Source: Aquibacillus kalidii
GTDB lineage: Bacteria > Bacillota > Bacilli > Bacillales > Amphibacillaceae
Assembly (NCBI RefSeq): GCF_014280935.1
Contig: NZ_JACLZI010000036.1
Coordinates: 186,001-250,000 of the forward strand
DNA length: 64,000 nt
Direction of reading: 5' to 3'
This document shows positions 26,850-35,790 of this stretch, one piece after another; positions within the stretch are counted from its first letter, which is position 1; each line of letters opens with the position of its first letter. The notes beneath the pieces are model-generated. The model searched no databases. It saw only the letters and a list, made by a program, of their open reading frames with translations, and had not been told where the DNA came from. Both the position numbers and the translations under genes were made by a program.

Positions 26850-26901
26850 TCTCTCACCTCTGCGATTGTTCAGAAGATGTTCTTTTGTTATACGATTAGA
26901 T

Positions 26902-26933
26902 AAACCCTTGTCAGTATAGATTGACAAGGGTTT
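26902..26933 (-). terminator. terminator after ylzJ
   Basis: This is a perfect 12-bp stem (AAACCCTTGTCA / TGACAAGGGTTT, 8-nt loop) between ylzJ and spoIIIE. There is no long T run on the minus strand, so strength is uncertain. The stem sequence recurs at two other sites in the window. Confidence 0.65.
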
Positions 26934-27016
26934 AAAATCTAAGGCGAAGTAACAAAATTAATCACTTTTAATGACTATAGTATATCATAGAGTTGCCTCA
27001 ATTTAAGTATTGATTT

Positions 27017-27220
27017 TTAAATTATCTGTCCCGGTGTAAAATTAGCATTTAAATAATCATGCGGATTAGTTGAGAGTAATTGTACAATTCTATATGAACC
27101 GTCTTGTAGATCCTCTACCGTTAATCTTTTACCGTTTACTTCAATGGTTTGAAACTTTGTATAGCTATCGCTTGATACTGGATATATATCTGTTTCGCTT
27201 AATGGTGTGTATAAAATCAT
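27017..27220 (-). CDS. ylzJ: YlzJ-like protein
   Basis: This small conserved Bacillaceae protein (67 aa) of unknown function belongs to the YlzJ family: [14 protein letters not shown], then a basic and polar middle and [15 protein letters not shown] at the end. It has no membrane segment. Its ATG overlaps the tepA stop codon in ATGA, so it is translated together with tepA, as in B. subtilis. Confidence 0.9.
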   Translation of the reverse strand: MILYTPLSETDIYPVSSDSYTKFQTIEVNGKRLTVEDLQDGSYRIVQLLSTNPHDYLNANFTPGQII

Positions 27221-27945
27221 TGAATCATCGTCCCATCTTCTTTATCCTGATCAATCAATTCATTTAATTTTACCATCGCTTCTTTTATCCCACCAACTTC
27301 ATCGATTAAACCATATTTAACTGCATCGGTTCCAATGACGTTTGTCCCAATATCTCTTGTAAGATTACCTTTTTCAAACATAAGTTCTTTAAATTTTTCT
27401 CCTTTTATGTTGGAGTGACTCGTAACAAATTGTATAACACGTTCTTGCATTTTGTCTAAGTATTCAAACGTTTGTGGTACACCTATTACGAGTCCAGTTA
27501 ATCGTATCGGATGAATAGTCATTGTTGCAGAAGGTGCAATAAAGGAGTAATTTGTTGATACTGCAATAGGTACCCCAATTGAGTGGCCACCTCCAAGTAC
27601 AATCGATACAGTCGGTTTAGATAGAGAGGCAAGCATTTCCGATAAAGCAAGACCTGCTTCTACATCCCCTCCAACTGTATTTAATACAACAATTAAGCCT
27701 TCGATTTTTGGATTTTGTTCAATTGCCACAATTTGAGGGATTAAGTGTTCATACTTTGTTGTTTTATTTTGTGGTGGTAATTGTACGTGACCTTCAACCT
27801 GTCCAATGATTGATAATACATGAATATTAGAATCGGGAGCAGTTGGAACAGATGTTTGTCCAAGTGCCTGAATTTTCTGTACGAGTGATGAAGGAGGATT
27901 CGTTTGATCTTCTCCTTCATGTTTACCTATATCTTTGTCTGTCAT
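27217..27945 (-). CDS. tepA: ClpP-like protease TepA
   Basis: This is a ClpP/crotonase-fold serine protease (242 aa) named translocation-enhancing protein in B. subtilis, where it is thought to act in secretion or spore outgrowth. The nucleophile region reads [11 protein letters not shown], preceded by [18 protein letters not shown], the Gly-rich oxyanion segment of ClpP folds; TIHPIRLTG supplies the expected His region. The ATG at 27945 follows AAAGGAGCG; an upstream in-frame start would add a spurious hydrophobic segment. It overlaps ylzJ by 4 nt. In B. subtilis rnjB lies between dapA and tepA; here there is none. Confidence 0.92.
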   Translation of the reverse strand: MTDKDIGKHEGEDQTNPPSSLVQKIQALGQTSVPTAPDSNIHVLSIIGQVEGHVQLPPQNKTTKYEHLIPQIVAIEQNPKIEGLIVVLNTVGGDVEAGLALSEMLASLSKPTVSIVLGGGHSIGVPIAVSTNYSFIAPSATMTIHPIRLTGLVIGVPQTFEYLDKMQERVIQFVTSHSNIKGEKFKELMFEKGNLTRDIGTNVIGTDAVKYGLIDEVGGIKEAMVKLNELIDQDKEDGTMIQ

Positions 27946-28017
27946 TATAAACGCTCCTTTCTTTAACGCTATAATTAGTATGAACAATGGAAACAAGTTA
28001 CATACAAATATAAATAG

Positions 28018-28047
28018 AAAAGGTAGCAACTCTTATGAGTTACTACC
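28018..28047 (-). terminator. terminator after dapA
   Basis: On the minus strand GGTAGTAACTC / GAGTTGCTACC with loop ATAA is followed by TTTTCTATTT. The dapA stop codon lies in the loop. It separates the dap operon from tepA. Confidence 0.88.
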
Positions 28048-28917
28048 TCTAAAATCCATTAATATCTTGTTTAATTGTTGTTCTTCATTATTATTCAAAG
28101 GAATTAATGGGAGTCGAACGCTACCAACATCGAAACCTTTCATTTTTAAAGCTGCTTTTACCGGTGTTGGAGATGGCGCCATAAATAATCCTTTCATAAT
28201 AGGTAACAACTCTCGATGCATGGAAGCTGCCTGCACCACGTCTCCACTTTCAAAAGCACGAATCATCTCATTCATTTCATTGCCGATAACATGGGCTGCG
28301 ACAGAGACAATACCTTTACCTCCAATAGACTTAATAGGCAGCGTTAAACTGTCATCTCCACTGTAAACGGTAAAGTCTTCACTCGTCATGTCAATTACCT
28401 TTGAGATCGCATCTAAATCCCCACTTGATTCTTTTACAGAAACGACATTCGGAATTTTGGATAATTCGACAATTGTTTCAACAGACATTTGCACTACCGT
28501 ACGCCCGGGAATATTATAAAGCATGACAGGCAAAGTAGTTTCCTTTGCAATAGTAGAGAAATGTTCATATAGACCTTGTTGACTAGGCTTATTATAGTAG
28601 GGTGTTACTAATAATACGGCATCTACTCCAACCCTCTCTGCTTGTTTCGTCAATTCAATAGAAGCATTCGTATTATTAGAACCGGTCCCAGCAATAACAG
28701 GAACACGTTTATCTACTATTTTTACTACATGTTCGAAAAGTTCTAGTTTTTCTTGGGAAGTAAGGGTTGGAGACTCCCCAGTTGTTCCAGCTACTACTAA
28801 CCCATCCGAGCCATTATCTAACAAGTAATTTACTAACTGAGTTGTTTTATCAAAATCAATTTGATTCTGTTCATCAAACGGAGTAACCATTGCAGTTAGT
28901 ACTCTTCCAAAATCCAT
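28033..28917 (-). CDS. dapA: 4-hydroxy-tetrahydrodipicolinate synthase
   Basis: DapA condenses pyruvate with aspartate semialdehyde, the first committed step to diaminopimelate, lysine and dipicolinate. The 294-residue TIM barrel has the Schiff-base Lys (K162 in VSVKESSGD), the relay residues T45-T46 (AGTTGES), Y107 (TPYYNKP) and Y134 (MLYNIPGR). The ATG at 28917 follows AAAGGAG with an 11-nt spacer. It is last in the spoVFA-spoVFB-asd-dapG-dapA operon, so its product feeds both the cortex peptidoglycan precursor and spore DPA. Confidence 0.98.
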   Translation of the reverse strand: MDFGRVLTAMVTPFDEQNQIDFDKTTQLVNYLLDNGSDGLVVAGTTGESPTLTSQEKLELFEHVVKIVDKRVPVIAGTGSNNTNASIELTKQAERVGVDAVLLVTPYYNKPSQQGLYEHFSTIAKETTLPVMLYNIPGRTVVQMSVETIVELSKIPNVVSVKESSGDLDAISKVIDMTSEDFTVYSGDDSLTLPIKSIGGKGIVSVAAHVIGNEMNEMIRAFESGDVVQAASMHRELLPIMKGLFMAPSPTPVKAALKMKGFDVGSVRLPLIPLNNNEEQQLNKILMDFRGSNS

Positions 28918-29005
28918 AGACTACTATTCTCCTTTCTTCTTCGACTACAAAACAACATGTATGAATTCACCTTTTTTCTATCCTAGTCCCTTAAGGATAG
29001 TGCAT

Positions 29006-30229
29006 CTATTTTCCTTGGTTGTTTAATTCAAAAGTGTCATGAAGTGCATTCACTGCAGGGACAAGATCGTCATTGTGAATAAGAACCCATATTGTTGTAT
29101 GACTGTCGGCAGATTGAAGAATTTGGATTCCTTCATCGGTCAACGTTTGCACAATTTTTGCAGTAACTCCTGGAACACCTGTCATACCAGCTCCAACGAG
29201 GGAAACCTTTGCACAGTTCTTTGTTATTTCAGGTTCATATTGTAACTCTTGTAATAGCTTTACTGCTTTATCCGTGTACACTTCTGGAATCGTATAGACT
29301 ACACCAGTAGGAGAAATATTGATAAAGTCCACAGATATTCCTGCTTCAGCCATTACTTTAAATACTTGAGAATGGAGTTGATATGGTCCGTTGGATGATG
29401 AAACCCTAACTTGAGTTATTTCTGACATATGAGCAATACCCGTAATTAATCGATCGGGTATATCCTTGCCTTTTTCGTTATCACGTGATGTCGTAACTAA
29501 CGTACCTTTATCTTTTGATTTTGTCGATCGAACCCGTATAGGTACTTTAGCTTGCATAGCAATTTCTACAGCCCTAGGATGTACGACCTTAGCTCCTTGA
29601 TAAGCCATGTTACATATTTCTGAATAAGTAACAACATCAAGGGTACGAGCTGATGATACGACACGCGGATCAGCTGTCATAATTCCATCTACATCCGTAA
29701 AAATATCTATGAATTCAGCATCTAGTGAAGCACCTAACGCAGCTGCAGATGTATCACTACCACCACGACCAATTGTAGTTATTTCTCCCGATTCGGTTCT
29801 TCCTTGGAATCCAGCAACAACTACTACATCATGTTGTGTAAGTTCTTCTCTAATTCGGCCACTATCCATTTCTTTTATTTTAGCAGCAGTGAAATCATCG
29901 TTGGTGATAAAACCTGCTTGAGCGCCTGTTAAGGCAATGGACGATATTTTCTGGCTCTTTAACTCATTAGAAAAAACAACAGATGAGATCGTTTCTCCAC
30001 ATGACAATAGTAAATCTTGTTCGCGTTTAGAAATATTTGTATTCGGAAAATTTACTAATCCGAGTAAGGAATCAGTAGCGTATGGATCTGGATTTCGTCC
30101 CATAGCTGATACCACAACAACCACTTTAAATCCTTCATTTATTGCATCTGTTATATGCTCAATGGCACTCTGTCTGGAATCTTGATCCCGGACAGAAGTA
30201 CCTCCAAATTTTTGTACTAAAATTTTCAT
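29006..30229 (-). CDS. dapG: Aspartate kinase I (diaminopimelate-sensitive type)
   Basis: DapG phosphorylates aspartate, opening the aspartate amino-acid family. The 407-residue enzyme has the kinase motif VQKFGGTSV at residues 4-12, TTIGRGGSDTSA, TDVDGIMTADPR and two C-terminal ACT domains (about 265-400) for feedback control. In B. subtilis the isozyme in this operon is inhibited by diaminopimelate; that property is inferred from position. The ATG at 30229 follows GAGGTG and starts 15 nt after asd. Confidence 0.96.
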   Translation of the reverse strand: MKILVQKFGGTSVRDQDSRQSAIEHITDAINEGFKVVVVVSAMGRNPDPYATDSLLGLVNFPNTNISKREQDLLLSCGETISSVVFSNELKSQKISSIALTGAQAGFITNDDFTAAKIKEMDSGRIREELTQHDVVVVAGFQGRTESGEITTIGRGGSDTSAAALGASLDAEFIDIFTDVDGIMTADPRVVSSARTLDVVTYSEICNMAYQGAKVVHPRAVEIAMQAKVPIRVRSTKSKDKGTLVTTSRDNEKGKDIPDRLITGIAHMSEITQVRVSSSNGPYQLHSQVFKVMAEAGISVDFINISPTGVVYTIPEVYTDKAVKLLQELQYEPEITKNCAKVSLVGAGMTGVPGVTAKIVQTLTDEGIQILQSADSHTTIWVLIHNDDLVPAVNALHDTFELNNQGK

Positions 30230-30244
30230 TAAGACACCTCTAAG

Positions 30245-31291
30245 TTACAGCCAGTTATTTTTAACTAAGGATTCTGCAATTTGTACAGAATTCCATGCTG
30301 CTCCTTTTAATAAGTTATCGGAAACAACCCAAAGATGGAAACCTTTTGGATTATCCAAATCTTTTCTTACTCTACCAACAAAAACCTCACTCTTTCCTGC
30401 TGAATTAAGTGGAGTTGGATAAACTTGATTAGATGGATCATCCTCTAAAATAACTCCATCCGCATTTGCAAGCGATTTTTGTAATTCTTCAACTGTTACA
30501 TTTTCATTATCAACTTCAACGTAAACACTTTCAGCGTGAGAAGTGAAAAACGGTAATCTTACACAAGTTGCTGCAACATGAAGTTCAGGAGCATGCATGA
30601 TTTTCTTTGTCTCATTAATCATTTTCATTTCTTCAAATGTGTACCCATTATCTTGGAATACATCAATTTGTGGCAGTGCATTAAAAGCAATCGGAAAATG
30701 CTTTTTATCTCCTTTTACTGGCATTAAATTAGCTTCTAGTTCTTCACCATTCAAAAATGCTTGGGATTGCTCTTTTAATTCTTCTACAGCAGATGTCCCT
30801 GCCCCTGAAACAGCTTGATAAGTCGACACGATTACACGGGAAATTCCGAATGAATCTTGAATTGGCTTAAGAGCTGCTACCATTTGAATTGTAGAACAAT
30901 TTGGATTAGCAATAATGCCGTTATGCTTTGAAATGTCACTTTCGTTTACCTCTGGTACTACTAATGGTACGTTTTCATCCATACGGAAAGCACTTGTATT
31001 ATCTACTACTACTGCACCTCTTGTAACTGCTTCATGCGCTAAACCTTTAGATACAGATCCACCTGCTGAGAATAAAGCAATTTGAACACCTTCAAAGCTT
31101 TCAGGTGTTGCTTCTTCTACAATAAATTCTTCACCTTTAAAATTTATTTTTTTACCAGCCGAACGGCTAGAAGATAACAATTTTAAATTATTGATAGGAA
31201 AATTCTTTTTCTCTAATGTTTCCAACATTTTTTGTCCTACTGCACCTGTTGCCCCTACTACTGCTACATTATACCCTTGTTCGTTTGCCAT
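30245..31291 (-). CDS. asd: Aspartate-semialdehyde dehydrogenase
   Basis: Asd reduces aspartyl phosphate to aspartate semialdehyde, the substrate of dapA. The 348-residue enzyme has the NADP motif GATGAVG (residues 13-19), the catalytic Cys132 in NPNCSTIQ, and the [12 protein letters not shown] block containing the active-site Arg region. The ATG at 31291 follows AAGGAGAGGAG. It lies 105 nt after spoVFB, with a possible promoter in that gap so that vegetative lysine synthesis does not depend on the sporulation promoter. Confidence 0.97.
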   Translation of the reverse strand: MANEQGYNVAVVGATGAVGQKMLETLEKKNFPINNLKLLSSSRSAGKKINFKGEEFIVEEATPESFEGVQIALFSAGGSVSKGLAHEAVTRGAVVVDNTSAFRMDENVPLVVPEVNESDISKHNGIIANPNCSTIQMVAALKPIQDSFGISRVIVSTYQAVSGAGTSAVEELKEQSQAFLNGEELEANLMPVKGDKKHFPIAFNALPQIDVFQDNGYTFEEMKMINETKKIMHAPELHVAATCVRLPFFTSHAESVYVEVDNENVTVEELQKSLANADGVILEDDPSNQVYPTPLNSAGKSEVFVGRVRKDLDNPKGFHLWVVSDNLLKGAAWNSVQIAESLVKNNWL

Positions 31292-31340
31292 TTAATTATC
31301 TCCTCTCCTTAAATCACATTGCTTTTATAAATGCTAATAG

Positions 31341-31346
31341 ATTATA
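31341..31346 (-). promoter_or_regulatory. candidate vegetative -10 before asd
   Basis: A perfect TATAAT on the minus strand in the spoVFB-asd gap, about 50 nt before asd, has no clear -35. It would allow asd-dapG-dapA expression during growth. This is motif evidence only. Confidence 0.35.
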
Positions 31347-31396
31347 TTTTAACATATTCTTGACATATCAGGTACAGAAAGGACAATTTACTCTTT

Positions 31397-31981
31397 TTAT
31401 CTTTCAATTATAACTGGTTGAATTTGCTTAAATTCCAATGCCTTCTCAATCGTATCAGGAATAAGTGTCATGTCAGATACAAGCGAATTTGGCTTCTTAA
31501 TTGGATCATCTTGGCCATAAGGCACGAAATACATTAATTTTGTAGACATTAGACGCATTAAATTGACACCGTTCAATCCTAGTGCATCGTTAGTAGAAAT
31601 GCCTATCACAACTGGACTCCCATTTCTAATAGTTGCTTTTGCAGCCATTAATACTGGAGAATCTGTAATAGCATTTGCAAGTCTACTCATTGAGTTCCCA
31701 GTTAAAGGTGCTAACACCATGCAATCAAGCGGTTCAGCAGGCCCAAGTGGCTCCGCGTCGACAATGGTTGTAATGGGCTTTCTCCCTGTAATTTTTTCAA
31801 TTCGTTCCATATGATCCTTTGCCTTACCAAACTTAGTATCCGTTGATTGAACAGTGTAAGAAACCACAGGTACTACCTCAGCACCCTCTTCCACTAATTT
31901 TTCAATTTGCGGAAAAACCGCTTCATACGTACAGTGTGAACCCGTTATACCAAAACCTATTTTTTTACCTTTTAAGGACAT
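31397..31981 (-). CDS. spoVFB: Dipicolinate synthase subunit B
   Basis: SpoVFB (DpaB) with SpoVFA converts dihydrodipicolinate to dipicolinic acid in the mother cell. The 194-residue protein belongs to the flavoprotein family: GKKIGFGITGSHCTYE at the N-terminus and LAPLTGNSMSRLANAITDSPV in the middle form the flavin-type nucleotide site. The ATG at 31981 starts 14 nt after the spoVFA stop, with GGGGAGGAAG upstream. Length is close to B. subtilis (about 200 aa). Confidence 0.96.
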   Translation of the reverse strand: MSLKGKKIGFGITGSHCTYEAVFPQIEKLVEEGAEVVPVVSYTVQSTDTKFGKAKDHMERIEKITGRKPITTIVDAEPLGPAEPLDCMVLAPLTGNSMSRLANAITDSPVLMAAKATIRNGSPVVIGISTNDALGLNGVNLMRLMSTKLMYFVPYGQDDPIKKPNSLVSDMTLIPDTIEKALEFKQIQPVIIER

Positions 31982-31995
31982 TATTTCTTCCTCCC

Positions 31996-32877
31996 CTAAT
32001 TTTCTTCAGACAAGATCTGTTTAATAACAGTTCCAAGAATCTCTCCAGCAGTTTTAGGAGCAACTATTCCTGGTAACCCTAAAGAATGCAACGCTTTTAT
32101 TCCTCTTTGCTTTGCATAATCAAAGTCTGTTCCACCAGGTTTGGATGCTAAATCTATAATTAATGCGTTTGCTTTCATCGGTTTTATTACATCCTCTGTT
32201 ACAACTAAGGCAGGAACAGTATTAATTAAGATGTCACAATTAGAAGTATATGCAGAAAGTTCTTCCATGTGAAAACCTGTAAGTCCCATCTCTGTGGCTC
32301 TTGCTACATCCTCTTTACTTCTTGACCCAACAAATACATTTGCACCTAGTGCTGAAAATGCTCTTGCTGTACTCAGTCCAACTCTTCCAAGACCTAAAAC
32401 AATAACATTTGAAGAATGGATAGTAAAATCAGTATTTTGAATAGCTATCATAATTGTCCCTTCAACTGTAGGAATAGAATTATAAATGGCTACATCGTTT
32501 CGGTTCATTAATGGTATCAGTTTTAATCCTGTATCTTTTGTACTATTAATTAAATATTGGTTTGCAATTCCACTAAATACAATGCAGTGACTAGGAAGTC
32601 CTTCCAGCCAATCCCGACTTATTGTAAATTTTTTATCAGAAAACACAGGATCTACTAAACCCTTATCGTCTGTGCCCGGAATCGGTAGAATTATTGCATC
32701 TAAGTTACTTTGATCTAAGTCGTCAATATCAACCTGTTTTGCTCCAGTGAAGCCTTGATTTAGTTGATCAAACCCTACTAAGTGAATATCAATATCATTG
32801 AACTGTGTAAGGGTATTGATCATTTCTAAATACCTTGCATCTCCTCCCAAAACAGCGATTTGTTTATTAGTTTCCAT
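31996..32877 (-). CDS. spoVFA: Dipicolinate synthase subunit A
   Basis: SpoVFA (DpaA) is the NAD(P)-binding subunit of dipicolinate synthase, which supplies the DPA that gives spores heat resistance. The 293-residue protein has an N-terminal domain with AVLGGDARYLEMI, the conserved NSIPTVEGTIMIAIQ, and a Rossmann motif VLGLGRVG at about residue 160, followed by SLGLPGIVAPKTAGEI. Two ATGs are adjacent (32880, 32877); the second has better spacing from AGAGGTG. A sigma-K promoter motif lies just upstream. It is first gene of the operon. Confidence 0.96.
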   Translation of the reverse strand: METNKQIAVLGGDARYLEMINTLTQFNDIDIHLVGFDQLNQGFTGAKQVDIDDLDQSNLDAIILPIPGTDDKGLVDPVFSDKKFTISRDWLEGLPSHCIVFSGIANQYLINSTKDTGLKLIPLMNRNDVAIYNSIPTVEGTIMIAIQNTDFTIHSSNVIVLGLGRVGLSTARAFSALGANVFVGSRSKEDVARATEMGLTGFHMEELSAYTSNCDILINTVPALVVTEDVIKPMKANALIIDLASKPGGTDFDYAKQRGIKALHSLGLPGIVAPKTAGEILGTVIKQILSEEN

Positions 32878-32913
32878 CATTTCACCTCTCCTGGTGTAAT
32901 CACTATCCTCTCT

Positions 32914-32940
32914 TATATTATGATTTTTTTCTTAGTTAGT
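32914..32940 (-). promoter_or_regulatory. sigma-K promoter of spoVFA
   Basis: On the minus strand AC (32939-32940), a 16-nt spacer and CATAATATA (32914-32922) match the sigma-K pattern AC-N16-CATAnnnTA exactly. The predicted start is about 30 nt before the spoVFA start. B. subtilis spoVFAB is sigma-K dependent, which agrees. Confidence 0.7.
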
Positions 32941-33086
32941 GAAAGTATAGAGGAATTTTCAACGATATTTGAAGAAAAAGGGCAATTAAAATAGGGGTGT
33001 TTCCATAAGAGATAAAATGTGTAGTGACTTCTCTAAAATCTTAGGTATGTGCTTGTGTACATTTCAGAAGGTATAATAAATAAGTC

Positions 33087-33122
33087 AAAAAAAGAAGCTT
33101 AGTAATCGGAATTACTAGCTTC
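33087..33122 (-). terminator. terminator after the YlmC/YmxH gene
   Basis: On the minus strand GAAGCTAGTAAT / ATTACTAAGCTTC (one bulge, loop TCCG) is followed by TTTTTTT, 7 nt after the stop codon. Confidence 0.92.
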
Positions 33123-33129
33123 TTTAAAT

Positions 33130-33360
33130 TTATGATTCAATTATTATCATGTCTTCTCCGATTTTCTTTATATCCTTCCATTCTATTCTAGCTGTACTAG
33201 CTTCTTTTTTCATACCGAACCAACTATAATTTGGAACGATAAATGACTCAATTTTCCCAGTCTTTTCGTTTATCTCTAAATCCGTTTGCCCTAAAACCCC
33301 TAATCGTGAACCACTTTTTACGTTAACAATTTCTTTTCCGCTCAAATCCTTGTATCGCAT
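33130..33360 (-). CDS. ymxH: YlmC/YmxH-family PRC-barrel protein
   Basis: This 76-residue protein of the YlmC/YmxH family (PRC-barrel-like beta fold) is conserved next to spoVFA in Bacillus. It begins MRYKDLSGKEIVNVKSG and contains LGVLGQTDLEIN and IPNY-like YSWFG blocks. Function is not established; B. subtilis relatives are sporulation-linked by context. The ATG at 33360 follows AGGAGG. A strong terminator directly after it isolates it from spoVFA, so it belongs transcriptionally with the mlpA side or has its own promoter. Confidence 0.9.
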   Translation of the reverse strand: MRYKDLSGKEIVNVKSGSRLGVLGQTDLEINEKTGKIESFIVPNYSWFGMKKEASTARIEWKDIKKIGEDMIIIES

Positions 33361-33402
33361 ATTTTCTCCTCCTTATAAGTATCCTCTAAAAAGAGAGTAT
33401 GC

Positions 33403-33440
33403 AAAAAAAACAAACCTATGAGTGTATTCTCATAGGTTTG
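33403..33440 (-). terminator. terminator after mlpA
   Basis: On the minus strand CAAACCTATGAG / CTCATAGGTTTG with a short loop is followed by eight T residues, 5 nt after the mlpA stop codon. Confidence 0.93.
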
Positions 33441-33445
33441 TACCT

Positions 33446-34657
33446 TTAAGAAGAAATTAATGCACTGGAATAAGAATCATTAAAAACTTCTTCAATCACT
33501 TTTTGTATAGATTGAGGATTGACCGCGTCAATTTCTTCTATCATTTCATCTAATGTTCGATGGTTTCTTAGTAGCAATTCATTCTTTCCATTTCTACTCA
33601 TCCTACTATTTGTGCTCTCTAAACTTAACATAAGACTTCCTTTTAGTTGTTCTTTACAGTTCTTCAGTTCCTTATCGCTAAGTCCTTGTGCAAGAAGGTT
33701 TTCAATTGTATCAGAAATGGTTTCCCTTAGAATTGGTAAATGCTCTTTACTAGTACCTGCATATATAGTAAGTAACCCATTATCTAAAAAAGAACTATGA
33801 TAAGAAAACACAGAATAGGCTAATCCTCTCTGTTCCCGTACTTCTTGGAAAAGTCTTGAGCTCATACTACCACCTAGTACATTGTTCGTTACAATTAAGC
33901 TATAAATGTCCTTGTCATCAATAGCCAAACCATTATATCCAAGACAAAGATGGGCTTGCTCCGTATCTTTTTTTCTCTCAATATGATCTGCGATAAAGTT
34001 AGGTTTTTCATAGCTATCAGCTTGTTGTGATGTTGTGTAACTACCAAACAGTGATTCAACTTTATTAAAGAAAGAAGTATCTACGTTTCCCGCTACAGAA
34101 ACAACTACATTATCAGGACCGTAATTCTTTTCCATATAATCTCGTAAATCATCAGGTTTGAAGGATGCCAACGTTGTATCTGTACCTAAAATTGGAAACC
34201 CTAGAGGGTGCTGTCCGTAGGAGGCAACAGATAAAAGATCATGAACTATATCATCAGGGGTATCCTCTGCCATTTTTATTTCTTCTAATACCACTTTCTT
34301 TTCACGTTCCATTTCCTCTTCATCAAAGGATGAATGAAAGAACATATCAGCTAACACATCTAAAGCAAATTCCTTGTGGGTATCAATAACTTTCGCATAA
34401 TAACATGTGTATTCTTTTGAGGTAAAAGCATTCACCTGGCCACCAATTGAATCAAATGCTTCTGCAATATCTTTTGCTGTACGATTTTTAGTACCTTTAA
34501 AAAACATATGTTCTAAAAAGTGAGAAATACCGTTATTTTTCTCCCTTTCATTTCTCGATCCTGTTTTAACCCATATACCAATTGTAACGGACCTCACAGA
34601 TGGAATGTCTTCTAAAACAATGCGAAGACCATTAGAGCACGTATGTTTTTGTAACAA
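33446..34657 (-). CDS. mlpA: M16 family zinc protease MlpA
   Basis: This is a processing-peptidase-like M16B protease (403 aa) with intact zinc motif SHFLEH (H46, E49, H50) and the second-half SSRLFQEVREQRGLAYSV block. B. subtilis MlpA is described as a regulator of extracellular protease production; the substrate is unknown. The start is TTG at 34657, 7 nt after AGGAGG, giving MLQKHTCSNGLRIV. It lies between ylxY and the YmxH gene as in B. subtilis. It is distinct from the ymfF/ymfH pair also in this window. Confidence 0.94.
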   Translation of the reverse strand: MLQKHTCSNGLRIVLEDIPSVRSVTIGIWVKTGSRNEREKNNGISHFLEHMFFKGTKNRTAKDIAEAFDSIGGQVNAFTSKEYTCYYAKVIDTHKEFALDVLADMFFHSSFDEEEMEREKKVVLEEIKMAEDTPDDIVHDLLSVASYGQHPLGFPILGTDTTLASFKPDDLRDYMEKNYGPDNVVVSVAGNVDTSFFNKVESLFGSYTTSQQADSYEKPNFIADHIERKKDTEQAHLCLGYNGLAIDDKDIYSLIVTNNVLGGSMSSRLFQEVREQRGLAYSVFSYHSSFLDNGLLTIYAGTSKEHLPILRETISDTIENLLAQGLSDKELKNCKEQLKGSLMLSLESTNSRMSRNGKNELLLRNHRTLDEMIEEIDAVNPQSIQKVIEEVFNDSYSSALISS

Positions 34658-34687
34658 ATTAAGTCCTCCTATACTACGATGTTGTCT

Positions 34688-35638
34688 TTAACGTTTAGTA
34701 TTTAATAGTTTGTCTACTGTACCAATTTTATACTCTTTTTGTTTAATATTCAAAATCAACTCATCGATTCCTTGCTCTATTACATCTGTAGGATGCATTA
34801 AAATCATTGCACCTGGATGTATTTTTGACATAACACGATTAACCATAACAGAAGTGGATGGCTTTTTCCAATCAATCGTATCCACAGACCATAATATTGT
34901 ATTCATACCTAAATCTGATGCTGATTTTACAACCTCATCGTTAAAGCTACCGCTAGGAGGGGCAAACCATTTTGGAGTCTCCCCAACAATAGCCTCTAAT
35001 ATCTCATTTGTTCTTTCCATTTGCTCGACATTTTCTGCTTTTGATAACTTGTTCATATCTGGGTGATTATATGCATGGTTACCGATTAGATGCCCTTCCT
35101 CTTGTATCATCTTCACTAAATCAGTATTTTCACTAGCCCACTTACCTTCAATAAAGAAAGTAGCCTTTACTTTTTCTTTCTTTAAAGAGTTTAAGATACT
35201 AGGTATATTGTCTGTTCCCCAAGCAACATTAATCAGAAAAGAAACCATATTTTTTTCTGGGTGCCCTTTATAGATCGGTGATGGCGGTAAATCATCTAGA
35301 TTAACCTCAGGTTCAACTTGGTCGTAAACTAATAATTCTTCTTTAAATTTACCCATTTCTTTCATTTTTTCATAAGACTTCTCAACATTGACTTCAATAC
35401 CATTTCTTCCAGGCATTTTTTTCCAAACCTTATCAATTTTTGCGTTTTGAGGTTCCTCTTCGTATTTTGCTTTTTTCTCTTTAATTTTTTCCAACAATTC
35501 AGGTTCCTGATCGGTTGCAGATTGGAAAGCAGCTATGTACTCCGTATTGTTATTGTTCCACAAAATTTGTCCATCATATTGAAAAATGATTAATAATAAA
35601 CCAAAAAAAGCTATTAGTTGAATGATTGTTCGGTTCAC
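34688..35638 (-). CDS. ylxY: YlxY polysaccharide-deacetylase-like protein
   Basis: This 316-residue protein has an N-terminal membrane anchor (residues 3-20) and an extracellular NodB/polysaccharide deacetylase domain (about 110-310). Motif 2 HxxxH is intact (GNHAYNHPD) and WFAPPSGSFN and WSVDTIDWKKPS match motifs 3 and 4. However, motif 1, normally TFDDG with the catalytic Asp, reads INVAWGTD, as I recall for B. subtilis YlxY, so activity is uncertain. I chose the GTG start at 35638, 6 nt after GGGAGGG. It lies between pnp and mlpA as in B. subtilis. Confidence 0.92.
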   Translation of the reverse strand: MNRTIIQLIAFFGLLLIIFQYDGQILWNNNNTEYIAAFQSATDQEPELLEKIKEKKAKYEEEPQNAKIDKVWKKMPGRNGIEVNVEKSYEKMKEMGKFKEELLVYDQVEPEVNLDDLPPSPIYKGHPEKNMVSFLINVAWGTDNIPSILNSLKKEKVKATFFIEGKWASENTDLVKMIQEEGHLIGNHAYNHPDMNKLSKAENVEQMERTNEILEAIVGETPKWFAPPSGSFNDEVVKSASDLGMNTILWSVDTIDWKKPSTSVMVNRVMSKIHPGAMILMHPTDVIEQGIDELILNIKQKEYKIGTVDKLLNTKR

Positions 35639-35754
35639 TTCTATCCCTCCCATTAAAACCTATGTAAAAAAGGGACAAGGTAGAACGAACCTAAATAAAT
35701 AGACAATGATTATTTGCCAATAAGAACATACGATTTTAATCCTGATTTTTTCGA

Positions 35755-35785
35755 TTAAAAAAAGAAACTGGCATGCCAGCTTCTT
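35755..35785 (-). terminator. terminator after pnp
   Basis: On the minus strand AAGAAGCTGG / CCAGTTTCTT (one G-U pair, loop CATG) is followed by a T run, 5 nt after the pnp stop codon. Confidence 0.9.
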
Positions 35786-35790
35786 CCGTT

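Noticed and set aside
28918-29005. Possible lysine riboswitch before dapA or dapG
   Set aside because: The gaps are too short (88 nt and 15 nt) for an L-box and show no matching motifs.
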